A DNA stretch of 35,360 nt from Ruoffia tabacinasalis (GTDB taxonomy: Bacteria; Bacillota; Bacilli; Lactobacillales; Aerococcaceae): contig NZ_VBSP01000022.1 of assembly GCF_005864045.1 (NCBI RefSeq), positions 1-35,360 on the forward strand. The letters run 5' to 3'. Position numbers and translations under genes: made by a program. Below the pieces are notes generated by a model, which was given only the letters and a program-made list of their open reading frames with translations, did no database searches and was not told the DNA's origin. Shown piece after piece: positions 16,646 to 23,148 of the stretch. Positions within the stretch are counted from its first letter, which is position 1. Every line of letters starts with the position of its first letter.

Positions 16646-17367
16646 TTAATTCTCTTCTTCTCCTACGATTTCAGCAATTTCTGCATCTGGCATGTCTTCA
16701 AATTTACCGAATAAGACAATTAAGAATGAAACTCAGAATGCCAGGATCATTACAATGATCCTGTTAATTAAGTTTTCAAATGGTCCATCTGGAGAGATAA
16801 AGGCTGGAAGTGCAGCAATTTCTGGATTTACAAAGGCATAAGAATAGAATTCAACAATACCGGCATAAAATCCTCCGGCTAAACCGCCGATAATACTTGC
16901 GATCATTACGCGTTTATAAGGAATGGCGATACCATATAATGCCGGTTGCGAAACTCCTAAAGCAGCTGTAACAACTGCTGTCACTGAGTATTGCTTGTAA
17001 CTTGAATTGTTAGATTTAATCATGACTGCTAATGCTGCACCAGCTAAAGCTAAGTTGGACTTGTCGTTGGGTGTCACATGAATAAGGCCACACAGGCTGC
17101 TAATACTTGGTTTGTATTAAATACTTTTGCCGCTGGATAAGCGAGTAGGACAGGCAAGAAGTAGAGCACTGCACCCTGAGATAGTTTCTAGGATAATATA
17201 TTCTGCGCGACCTTCTTGGTTCAATCCGTATGTATGTAACAAGAATGTGAATCCTTGTAGAATACCAGCCGCACTTAAGGCTACTAAGTTTGGTGCGAAT
17301 ATATTTTTTAACCATCTAGTACTTTATTCAAGATGGTCCCCTGTTTCTCGTCTTTCACGGTCGTCAT
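16646..17367 (-). pseudogene. Decayed PTS EIIC (glucose/beta-glucoside superfamily) gene
   Basis: Read in pieces, the minus strand gives a PTS EIIC: MTTVKDEKQGTILNKVLDG, then IFAPNLVALSAAGILQGF and GAVLYFLPVLLAYPAAKVF, then NLALAGAALAVMIKSN, ALGVSQPALYGIAIPYKR and IIGGLAGGFYAGI, ending KFEDMPDAEIAEIVGEEEN. It cannot work. A base is missing near 17301-17312, an extra G lies at 17174-17176, there are TGA stops at 17074-17076 and 16733-16735, and the central part of the domain (roughly 150 residues) is deleted near 17060-17075, where HPT runs straight into NLALAGAAL. GGAGG precedes the first ATG and no EIIB domain is fused. It was probably a sugar permease; the sugar is unknown. Confidence 0.88.
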
Positions 17368-17462
17368 AAATAATCCTCCATCAATGTTTTTATAGTGGGC
17401 ACATTATATTGATTTCACTTTCAAAAATCTACCGTTTTTCTATAGTAAATGACTCTCGCTGT

Positions 17463-17503
17463 AAAAAAGAACTCGTACTTGAATTGCCTCAAGTACGAGT
17501 TCT
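17463..17503 (-). terminator. Intrinsic terminator of the stress-protein gene
   Basis: AGAACTCGTACTTGA (17468-17482) and its exact complement at 17489-17503 form a 15-bp stem with a 6-base loop; TTTTTT follows on the minus strand. Confidence 0.93.
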
Positions 17504-17517
17504 AAATTAGAATTCAA

Positions 17518-18771
17518 TTATTTATCGTCCTCATGTTGATCTGCGTTTACGCCTTCTTCATCTGCAGGTGGATTATCGTCGTGTCGACGCATCTCTGCTT
17601 CAAATTCACCTAATTGATGACCTTCTTCTTGGTCTGCATAACCATTTGTGTCTTCTGGGCTTAGTGTATTAAAGTTTTGAGGGCCTTTATCTTCTGCTCC
17701 ATACTGTTCAGGGTTTACGCCCTCTTCATCTGCTGGGGGATTATCGTCATGTCGACGCATCTCATCTTCAAATTCTCCCAGTCTCGGATCATTATTCGAA
17801 CGGTTTGATACCGAACGTTTGCTGTCTCCTACTCCCATGAAATCACTGCGCCTCCCTTCAGGCTCTCTTTCCAGTCTTGTTTCTTCACCTTTTAAATAAT
17901 CATCTTCATCATGGTAGTCTGTGGATGAAGTCGGTGTAGCTGCTTCTTGATTTGTTTGGTAATACTGTGAATAATCCGATGAGTCACCCATATCTCCAGC
18001 AACGCCACCTTCTTTTCTATCCGCACGTAACTTTTCATCAGCTACTGGATCTTCTGTGTAAGTAACGTCATTTGACGATTTGTTTGCTACATCACGGTCA
18101 GATTGCGGTTGCTTATTAAGATTTGTATAGTGGGCTTCTGCTTCTTCTGATTCTAGTGCAGTGTCTCCTGCTACTTTGTTACTTTCATCGTATTGAACAT
18201 TTTCAGTGACAGTATATTGACGGGCGTCTGGGTCAACTTGTGAGTCTACTTGAGTGCTATCTTTTTGATGCGCTTTAGAGTAGTCAGTTTCTGCACCCAT
18301 ATCACCTGCGATAACTGTTGCATTTTCTGAATCAGTTGTTTCATCTGGTGTTGGATAGTCATTCCTTTGTGTGAATGTCTCTACTTGGTTGGGATCATTT
18401 TCTTCCATAACATTTACGTTCGTATCCACTGAAAGTGCTTCGCCTTCATAAGTCTTCTCTACGACGACTAATATCTTGTCGTCATCAAGTTCATCTTTAT
18501 AACCTTTTAAATCAACTGGGAAATTCTCATCATCACCGTCGTCAGATCCAAAGAAATCAGCGATTCGATTCCAAAATGATCTATGGTCATCGTCATCATC
18601 ATATTCTTCTAACTCAACGACATTCGCGGATTGATTTGCTTCTTCCACAACATCATCGTCTGCATAGAGTGAGATTGCACTCACAGGTATTCCGGCATCT
18701 GTTAAATTTTGAACTGCTTTATTCGCTTCTTCGATTCTGTCATAGACTGCATATACAAATTTTTCATCCAT
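17518..18771 (-). CDS. YflT-type general stress protein with long acidic repeat tail
   Basis: 417 residues. The first ~115 residues match the YflT/general stress protein 17M domain (KFVYAVYDRIEEANKAVQNL ... AISLYADDD ... DDDKILVVVEKTYEGEA). The remaining ~300 residues are hydrophilic, probably disordered, with internal repeats: AGDMG followed by DYS (twice, with a third looser copy), and the motif EMRRHDDNPPADEEGVN twice near the C-terminus. At DNA level the latter are two ~72-base direct repeats (about 17545-17615 and 17713-17785). No signal peptide, so cytoplasmic. The domain is known from sigma-B-type stress genes in bacilli, but its molecular role is not established. GGGGGAA lies before the ATG. 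Downstream is a strong terminator. Confidence 0.8.
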   Translation of the reverse strand: MDEKFVYAVYDRIEEANKAVQNLTDAGIPVSAISLYADDDVVEEANQSANVVELEEYDDDDDHRSFWNRIADFFGSDDGDDENFPVDLKGYKDELDDDKILVVVEKTYEGEALSVDTNVNVMEENDPNQVETFTQRNDYPTPDETTDSENATVIAGDMGAETDYSKAHQKDSTQVDSQVDPDARQYTVTENVQYDESNKVAGDTALESEEAEAHYTNLNKQPQSDRDVANKSSNDVTYTEDPVADEKLRADRKEGGVAGDMGDSSDYSQYYQTNQEAATPTSSTDYHDEDDYLKGEETRLEREPEGRRSDFMGVGDSKRSVSNRSNNDPRLGEFEDEMRRHDDNPPADEEGVNPEQYGAEDKGPQNFNTLSPEDTNGYADQEEGHQLGEFEAEMRRHDDNPPADEEGVNADQHEDDK

Positions 18772-18810
18772 GGTAGTTCCCCCTTAAATAGTCTCTTACT
18801 TATTATAAGT

Positions 18811-18839
18811 ATTATACCGTGGTATCGTTTTCTATACAA
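18811..18839 (-). promoter_or_regulatory. Promoter of the stress-protein gene with internal palindrome
   Basis: On the minus strand TTGTAT (18834-18839) and TATAAT (18811-18816) are 17 bases apart. ATACCGTGGTAT (18814-18825) is a near-complete palindrome lying on the -10 edge and in the spacer, a position suited to a repressor. Confidence 0.65.
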
Positions 18840-18846
18840 ACAATAC

Positions 18847-18885
18847 GACAGCAAGTCATGAAAAGGCTTATCATTTCTTGCTGTC
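18847..18885 (-). terminator. Weak terminator after the solute-binding protein gene
   Basis: GACAGCAAG (18847-18855) pairs perfectly with CTTGCTGTC (18877-18885), with a short inner ATGA/TCAT stem. Only a T-rich, interrupted tail (GTATTGTTTGT) follows on the minus strand, so read-through is likely. Confidence 0.5.
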
Positions 18886-18917
18886 AGAATTGTTATTATT
18901 CATTTGTCATTGCGTTT

Positions 18918-19898
18918 TTATTCTTCCATTAAATCATAAATTTCTTGTGGGTCAATGCCAATAGCATTTGCGTAATCTTCATTAACAACGAGTTCTAAGT
19001 AGTTAGCTAACTCTACTGGTGTTGTTGCTGGGTCAAGGTCTTCATCGATAATTCTAACTAACATCTCGGCCGTTTGAACACCAAGTTCATAGTAATCTAG
19101 TCCGTAAGTTGCTAGACCGTTTTCTAAAATCATATCATTCGATCCACCGATCATTGGAATACCCGCTTCTTTTCCGATTTCTCCGACAAGTGCCATCGAT
19201 GCAGCGATATAGTTATCTGTTACTAAGTAAATTCCGTCCACTTCTTCATTAACTAAGGCGTTCATCGCTTGGCTAATATCATTTGTTGATGAGATTGTCT
19301 TAATGACTGGTTGAATGCCTTGCTCTTCTAAGATTGGTACTGCGATATCGACTTGGTATTGGGCATTAATTTCACTCGAATTATAAATTAAACCTATTTT
19401 TTTTGCTTCTGGTACTAATGGGAGTAAAATTTGATTGATTTGTTGTTCAATGGGACCAATATTTGTTGTTCCAGTTAAATTGCGTCCTGGTTCTTCTAAG
19501 GTATCCACCACGCCGGCTCCAATTGGATCCGCTACAGATGAGAATAAAATGACCTTATCTTGAGTTGTATTTGCTAAAGCTTGTGCAGATGGTGTCGCAA
19601 TAGCGAATAAATAATCACTTTCTGCTTCAATACTGCTTGCGAGTGATGGAAGTTGGCTAACTTCTGCTGCAGCGTTCACATAATTGACCGTCAAGTTTTC
19701 TCCTTCAACATAACCTAATTCTGCTAAGCCTTCAATGAAGCCTCGGTAGTTTTCATCCAATGATCCATGGGCATTGAATTGTAATATCCCGACGCTAATG
19801 GGTTCGCGTTCTTGTGCGCTGGCTGTTGTTGATGAGCCGTGTAGGATACTCATTAATGCTAAGCTGACAACTAATAATAGGTTAATAATTTTTTTCAT
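18918..19898 (-). CDS. TrpX-like ABC transporter solute-binding protein (PF04392-type)
   Basis: 326 residues. After a signal peptide (MKKIINLLLVVSLALMSILH, cleavage after TASA) comes a periplasmic-binding-protein-like fold of the ABC_sub_bind/TrpX group: SVGILQFNAHGSLDENYRGF, AIATPSAQAL, PIGAGVVDTL and NLTGTTNIGPIEQQ are typical. In streptococci TrpXYZ is linked to tryptophan; here a Phe-rich leader peptide suggests an aromatic amino acid. Two things are odd. No permease or ATPase gene is next to it. And the usual lipobox Cys is missing: the segment reads ILHGSS, so it is predicted to be released rather than lipid-anchored. AAGGAG lies 8 bases before the ATG, just after the leader terminator. 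Confidence 0.87.
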   Translation of the reverse strand: MKKIINLLLVVSLALMSILHGSSTTASAQEREPISVGILQFNAHGSLDENYRGFIEGLAELGYVEGENLTVNYVNAAAEVSQLPSLASSIEAESDYLFAIATPSAQALANTTQDKVILFSSVADPIGAGVVDTLEEPGRNLTGTTNIGPIEQQINQILLPLVPEAKKIGLIYNSSEINAQYQVDIAVPILEEQGIQPVIKTISSTNDISQAMNALVNEEVDGIYLVTDNYIAASMALVGEIGKEAGIPMIGGSNDMILENGLATYGLDYYELGVQTAEMLVRIIDEDLDPATTPVELANYLELVVNEDYANAIGIDPQEIYDLMEE

Positions 19899-19933
19899 GT
19901 TAATTTCTCCTTTTTGATTTGACTAAAAGCGAC

Positions 19934-19967
19934 AAAAAAACCTAGCGAGAAATATAATCTCGCTAGG
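19934..19967 (-). terminator. Attenuator terminator in the leader of the solute-binding protein gene
   Basis: CCTAGCGAGA (minus strand, 19967-19958) and TCTCGCTAGG (19950-19941) form a perfect 10-bp stem with a 7-base loop, followed by seven T (19940-19934). It lies between the promoter and the ribosome binding site of the gene, so the gene is only expressed when it fails to form. Confidence 0.93.
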
Positions 19968-20155
19968 CAGGAAGAAATTAAATAGGTCCCTCAATGAAGA
20001 ACGCATCTTATCTCACACTCGCAAAGATTATAATCTCTAGAATAATCTATGCGGGCTCCACACTTTTTTAGCACCTCATAGATACAAACAAACGCTTGTA
20101 CGTGTTTGTATCCAATTAGGCAAGATACAAACACTATCTAAAGTTGCTAAAAAAG
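19953..20155 (-). promoter_or_regulatory. Chain of alternative hairpins controlling the leader terminator
   Basis: Reading the minus strand, each segment can pair with the one before or after it. 1, GTGTTTGTATC (20134-20124), pairs with 2, GATACAAACAC (20112-20102). 2 pairs with 3, TGTTTGTATC (20090-20081). 3, continuing as ATCTATGAGG (20083-20074), pairs with 4, CCGCATAGAT (20054-20045). 4, as CGCATAGATTA (20053-20043), pairs with 5, TAATCTTTGCG (20030-20020). 5, as TATAATCT (20032-20025), pairs with 6, AGATTATA (19960-19953), inside the terminator's left arm. The Phe codons themselves (CTTTTTTAGCA, 20155-20145) can pair with TGCTAAAAAAG (20073-20063). It has no T-box AGGGTGG motif. Confidence 0.75.
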
Positions 20156-20190
20156 AAACGGTTAAGTTGTGAAATAAGTTTTGAATTCAT
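20134..20190 (-). CDS. Phe-rich 18-residue leader peptide
   Basis: GGAGG (20202-20198) stands 7 bases before an ATG that opens an 18-codon frame, MNSKLISQLNRFFFSNFR, stop TAG at 20136-20134. Four of the last seven codons are Phe (TTC TTT TTT, then TTT). It begins about 23 bases after the predicted transcription start. The stop codon overlaps segment 1 of the hairpin chain, while a ribosome held at the first Phe codon would end about ten bases short of it. This is the geometry of leader peptides that sense charged tRNA, as pheL does for Phe in enterobacteria. No matching record is claimed; the call rests on the ribosome site, codon content and placement. Confidence 0.75.
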   Translation of the reverse strand: MNSKLISQLNRFFFSNFR

Positions 20191-20220
20191 CTTTAGTCCT
20201 CCATTGATTTGTTAATTAGA

Positions 20221-20249
20221 ATTATACAGCTTACATTAGAGTTTGTCAA
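20221..20249 (-). promoter_or_regulatory. Consensus promoter of the leader-controlled transcript
   Basis: On the minus strand TTGACA (20249-20244), a 17-base spacer and TATAAT (20226-20221): both boxes are perfect. A strong constitutive promoter followed by an attenuator fits control by termination. Confidence 0.92.
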
Positions 20250-20442
20250 TCAATTTTAATCATTTTATCATTTTCATTATATTAAGTTACGCCTAATAGC
20301 GAGATACTGCTTTTTTAAGCATCTGGATCACCTTAACCTTTCTTTATAGTATCGGTCAAAAACAATCCTTTTCACTCCCTTCAGCATGCCGTATTCAATA
20401 GTAACACCAACTATGACTTCTTTCTAAGCCTTTGAGACACAT

Positions 20443-20474
20443 AAAAAGCCTCTACGCACCACGTGCATAGAGAC
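20443..20474 (-). terminator. Intrinsic terminator of the candidate small RNA
   Basis: GCCTCTACGCAC (20448-20459) and GTGCATAGAGAC (20463-20474) form a 12-bp stem, two G-U pairs in the minus-strand RNA, loop of 3, then TTTTT. Confidence 0.88.
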
Positions 20475-20680
20475 TCGTTTGGAATGTATGAATAAGTTTA
20501 GAAAGACCACAAATACTCTCAGTTCTATCTTTTCGCACTGAGGTTTTGTTTGTGTGTAATTGTGAAGTTAAATGAAGCGATAATGAATGAGCCACGAAAT
20601 TCTTATGATTAGTCTTTATTAGGTTTAAAGTCATCATGAAAATCACACTCACTCTCATTGTTTGCTCATCTTTCCTTCAT
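20443..20680 (-). ncRNA. Candidate ~240-nt small RNA (or short mRNA)
   Basis: A promoter (TTTACA, 17 bases, TACAAT; minus strand 20715-20687) and a strong terminator enclose this stretch. A 68-codon frame (MRVSVIFMMTLNLI..., 20658-20452) runs through it and ends inside the terminator stem; its composition is not protein-like in any recognisable way, its ribosome site is poor, and it overlaps a four-codon frame, so I do not call it a gene. The alternative is that the hairpin simply ends read-through from the MBL-fold gene. Confidence 0.45.
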
Positions 20681-20686
20681 AAATCT

Positions 20687-20715
20687 ATTGTATTACAACG
20701 ACCTATGATTGTAAA
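20687..20715 (-). promoter_or_regulatory. Promoter of the candidate small RNA
   Basis: On the minus strand TTTACA (20715-20710) and TACAAT (20692-20687) are 17 bases apart, just after the stop of the MBL-fold gene. Confidence 0.65.
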
Positions 20716-20732
20716 ATAAAACACACCCTATT

Positions 20733-21620
20733 TTAAGTTAATTTCCCGATATTTTCCGGCCATTCAATGATTGGTTTTTTCTCTCTTTCTAGGTAATCAA
20801 TGACTGTTTTGCCATCTTGATCAAATTGCAGCATGCAATAATACACATCATGATAGAAGATTAGTTTATAACCGTTCTCAAAGGCTTCGGGTAACCACTT
20901 TTGCTTTGCAGCGATAGTGTCCATAGGATAGTCATCGTAACTACTTACCCATGCTGGATTCATTGACGCTACGGTAAGGAGTAAATCTGACAGATGGAGT
21001 AGAACTTCGTCTTCTTGAGTCAATTTAACTATTGCTAAGCCATTTGAATGCCCGCCTGTATGAATCATTTCAATGCCTGGAGCGATTTCAATCCTATCTT
21101 TGAAGACTTTGACTTGTTCTTGAATGGGTTCCCAGTTTTCTTTGAGGTAGGTTCCTTTAGTACGAACGTTGGGATTTTTCACTTCTTTCCATTCGATCTC
21201 TGTCATATAAATCGTAGCATTCGGAAAGACTGATTCAAAACCCTCCTCAGTTGCGCGAGTTAAACCACTCGCATGGTCATTATGCATGTGTGTCATGAGG
21301 ATGACGTCGATGTCTTTAGGTGTTAAATTTAGTTGAGACAAACTTTCTGTTAGTCTTGTTTTATTTTGAACACCGATATTACGCCAGTCTTTTTTATTGA
21401 ACTTATTCGTTTCAAATCCAGCATCAATTAAGTAATTGGTGTTTTTAAATTGAATAAGGATAGGGTCTTCAACGGAATTCATTTGGTTATGATCATTATT
21501 TGGATACTTTTTAGACCAGACGGCTTTAGGCACCGGTCCGAACATGTTCCCTGCATCATTCAGTGTTGAAGTTGATTCTAACCAAGTCAGCGTCATATCC
21601 TGGAATTTTAATGTATTCAT
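20733..21620 (-). CDS. MBL-fold metallo-hydrolase (YtnP/lactonase-like)
   Basis: 295 residues with the metallo-beta-lactamase fold signature THMHNDHASG at 110-119 (His111, His113, Asp115, His116), a further HTGGHSNG motif near 200 and the bridging Asp in LHLSDLLL near 223. The N-terminal FGPVPKAVWSKKYP and DAGF motifs are those of the YtnP/AHL-lactonase-like branch of Bacillales and Lactobacillales. Members of this branch hydrolyse lactones or other esters; the natural substrate is unknown here. No signal peptide. AAAGGTGA precedes the ATG. TGCTACAAT (minus strand, 21663-21655) is a likely extended -10. It is divergent from queT. Confidence 0.85.
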   Translation of the reverse strand: MNTLKFQDMTLTWLESTSTLNDAGNMFGPVPKAVWSKKYPNNDHNQMNSVEDPILIQFKNTNYLIDAGFETNKFNKKDWRNIGVQNKTRLTESLSQLNLTPKDIDVILMTHMHNDHASGLTRATEEGFESVFPNATIYMTEIEWKEVKNPNVRTKGTYLKENWEPIQEQVKVFKDRIEIAPGIEMIHTGGHSNGLAIVKLTQEDEVLLHLSDLLLTVASMNPAWVSSYDDYPMDTIAAKQKWLPEAFENGYKLIFYHDVYYCMLQFDQDGKTVIDYLEREKKPIIEWPENIGKLT

Positions 21621-21654
21621 ATATTCACCTTTCTATGTAACTGTTTTCATAATC

Positions 21655-21663
21655 ATTGTAGCA
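21655..21663 (-). promoter_or_regulatory. Extended -10 promoter of the MBL-fold gene
   Basis: The minus strand reads TGCTACAAT, about 35 bases before the start codon; no clear -35 is seen. Confidence 0.45.
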
Positions 21664-21730
21664 TAAGTTCTGTGGCCTCTCCTTAATTTTTACTTATAGT
21701 GGCTATTATTTATGGTAAACCTTTGTTGTC

Positions 21731-21759
21731 TTTAAAGGCTTTTTAATGTAAACTATATA
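21731..21759 (+). promoter_or_regulatory. Possible queT promoter
   Basis: TTTAAA (21731-21736), 17 bases, TATATA (21754-21759), placed about 28 bases before the riboswitch stem. Both boxes are imperfect. Confidence 0.35.
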
Positions 21760-21786
21760 ACGCTGTTTAGATGATGACTGAATAGT

Positions 21787-21867
21787 ACTATGGCACTTCA
21801 GCAGAATATGCTCCTGTCCTTTGGCCGTAGTTATTACTAGCATAGCAATGCTATGACTATAAAGGAG
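21787..21867 (+). promoter_or_regulatory. preQ1-II-type riboswitch
   Basis: Elements of the preQ1-II (COG4708) riboswitch occur in the right order. A first stem ACTATGGC/GCCGTAGT (21787-21794 and about 21824-21831) closes a loop with CACTTCAGC and the pyrimidine strand TCCTTT. Then come the linker TATTAC and a hairpin CATAGC-AAT-GCTATG (21841-21855). Last is AAAGGAG (21861-21867), which can pair with the TCCTTT in the loop and is also the ribosome site of queT. Binding of preQ1 would then hide the ribosome site. The loop is longer than in the streptococcal example. Confidence 0.8.
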
Positions 21868-21877
21868 ATTGATAAAA

Positions 21878-22420
21878 ATGGGAAATAATCATCATGTCGA
21901 TAGTTACTCTAGTTTTGATACACAAGGTTTAGTTAAGGCTGGATTAGTGACTGCATTATATGTTGTCATTACCATGTTCGTTGCTCCAGTGGCTTATGGA
22001 CCCATTCAGTTTAGAATTTCAGAAGGTTTAAACTTTATGGGACTTTATAATAAACGCTACATCGCTTCAATTACTTTAGGGGTGCTCATCGTGAATGCGA
22101 TGCAATCTACGATTGTTGATGTGGTTGTCGGTAGTTTTCACACACTGGTGTCATTAGTTTTAGCGCGTTATTTAGGTAATTTAGCGGTGAAAGCTTTTGG
22201 TAAGAAAGTTAAAGACCCAATGATTATTCGTTACGGTGTGATGACTCTTGTCTTTACATTTACAATGTTCATTATCGCGGCTATGTTAATGTATATGGGC
22301 TTTGCGGACTTCTTCTGGGAAACTTATGCCTTCTTAGCTTTATCAGAGTTTATCGTGATGACCATCGGTGGATTAATTATGTATTATTTAATTGCACCAC
22401 GCATAGATTTTCATAAATAA
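21878..22420 (+). CDS. queT: QueT queuosine-precursor transporter, ECF S component
   Basis: 180 residues from the ATG at 21878. QueT is the membrane substrate-binding (S) subunit that, with the shared ECF energy-coupling module, imports a queuosine precursor such as preQ1. Several hydrophobic helices are visible (ALYVVITMFVAPVAYG, SITLGVLIVNAM, VFTFTMFIIAAMLMYMGF, IVMTIGGLIMYYLI) together with the family pattern QFRISEGL near 43. A TTG at 21869 is in frame but lies almost on the Shine-Dalgarno; AAAGGAG is 10 bases before the ATG. The riboswitch directly upstream supports the assignment. The gene is single, followed by a terminator shared with the facing tetR gene. Confidence 0.93.
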   Translation: MGNNHHVDSYSSFDTQGLVKAGLVTALYVVITMFVAPVAYGPIQFRISEGLNFMGLYNKRYIASITLGVLIVNAMQSTIVDVVVGSFHTLVSLVLARYLGNLAVKAFGKKVKDPMIIRYGVMTLVFTFTMFIIAAMLMYMGFADFFWETYAFLALSEFIVMTIGGLIMYYLIAPRIDFHK

Positions 22421-22429
22421 TTTATAATA

Positions 22430-22472
22430 AAAAGCTCCCTGTCATTTTAATGTCCTGGGAGCTTATTTTTTA
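22430..22472. terminator. Bidirectional terminator between queT and the TetR gene
   Basis: AAGCTCCC (22432-22439) pairs with GGGAGCTT (22457-22464). ATTTTTTATT follows on the plus strand and TTTTATTATAA on the minus strand. Confidence 0.85.
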
Positions 22473-23024
22473 TTGCTTAATGAATACTTTTAAAAATGGA
22501 ATCGCGTCTTTTACATATGTGGCAGGTTCTTCTGCATCTTGGTCATCAAACCATTCTTGTGATAGCGAGAATAATCCTGATGCGAATAAGGTTGCTATTT
22601 TGTGAATTTCTTCTTCATCGAGTGATTCAAAGTGTTTCTTCAATTGTTGTGAGTGAATGACTTTAAGTTGATCCACGACTAATTGGTTGATTGTCACAAT
22701 GTATGAGCGTTGGCATTGTGTGGCCAAGCGCATGTGGAAGGAACATAACTTTTCAAAAAGAGAGACAATGTAGTCTTCATTTAATTGAACTTCACTATAC
22801 TCTTCACGATTCAATTTCAGTTGGACATCTTCAAATAAAGCTTTCTCCATTAAGTCATATTTGTCTAAGAAATGATTATAAAAAGTTGCTCGGTTTATTA
22901 AAGCTTCTTCAGTAATATCTTTGACTGAAATATTTTCGAAAGGTTTTCTTTCTGATAATTGTATAAATGACTCGATGATGGCTTTGCGTGTTCTAGCGAC
23001 ACGTGGATCTATTTTGGTTTCCAT
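22470..23024 (-). CDS. TetR/AcrR-family transcriptional regulator
   Basis: 184 residues. The N-terminal TetR helix-turn-helix is clear: RVARTRKAIIESFIQLS, then ISVKDITEEALINRATFYNHFLDKYDLMEKAL at about 32-63. The C-terminal ligand domain (about 70-184) is helical and of the short type seen in DhaS/TetR_C_8-like proteins of Firmicutes. Ligand and targets are unknown. It does not adjoin an obvious efflux gene; the neighbours are queT (facing) and an aldo/keto reductase upstream in the same direction. GAGGGA lies 8 bases before the ATG. Confidence 0.88.
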   Translation of the reverse strand: METKIDPRVARTRKAIIESFIQLSERKPFENISVKDITEEALINRATFYNHFLDKYDLMEKALFEDVQLKLNREEYSEVQLNEDYIVSLFEKLCSFHMRLATQCQRSYIVTINQLVVDQLKVIHSQQLKKHFESLDEEEIHKIATLFASGLFSLSQEWFDDQDAEEPATYVKDAIPFLKVFIKQ

Positions 23025-23109
23025 ATCTATCCCTCACTAACTAGTACTTTGTAGTCATTTTATCATAAGTGTGATTAAAACAACACTAGGTGGGTATTCT
23101 CAAATAACA

Positions 23110-23137
23110 AAAGACGAGTCCTTGCGGATTCGTCTTT
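23110..23137 (-). terminator. Terminator of the aldo/keto reductase gene
   Basis: AAAGACGAGTCC (23110-23121) pairs with GGATTCGTCTTT (23126-23137) over 12 positions with one G-U (in one strand) and a TTGC loop; TTTTG follows on both strands. Confidence 0.88.
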
Positions 23138-23148
23138 TTGTGTTTAAT

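Noticed and set aside
19934-20226. T-box riboswitch before the solute-binding protein gene
   Set aside because: There is no AGGGTGGNACCGCG element; a GTGGAGCCCGC stretch is only loosely similar, while a translated Phe-rich peptide with a good ribosome site explains the leader.
20452-20658. 68-codon protein gene on the minus strand
   Set aside because: Poor ribosome site, end inside a terminator stem and no recognisable sequence; treated as a candidate small RNA.
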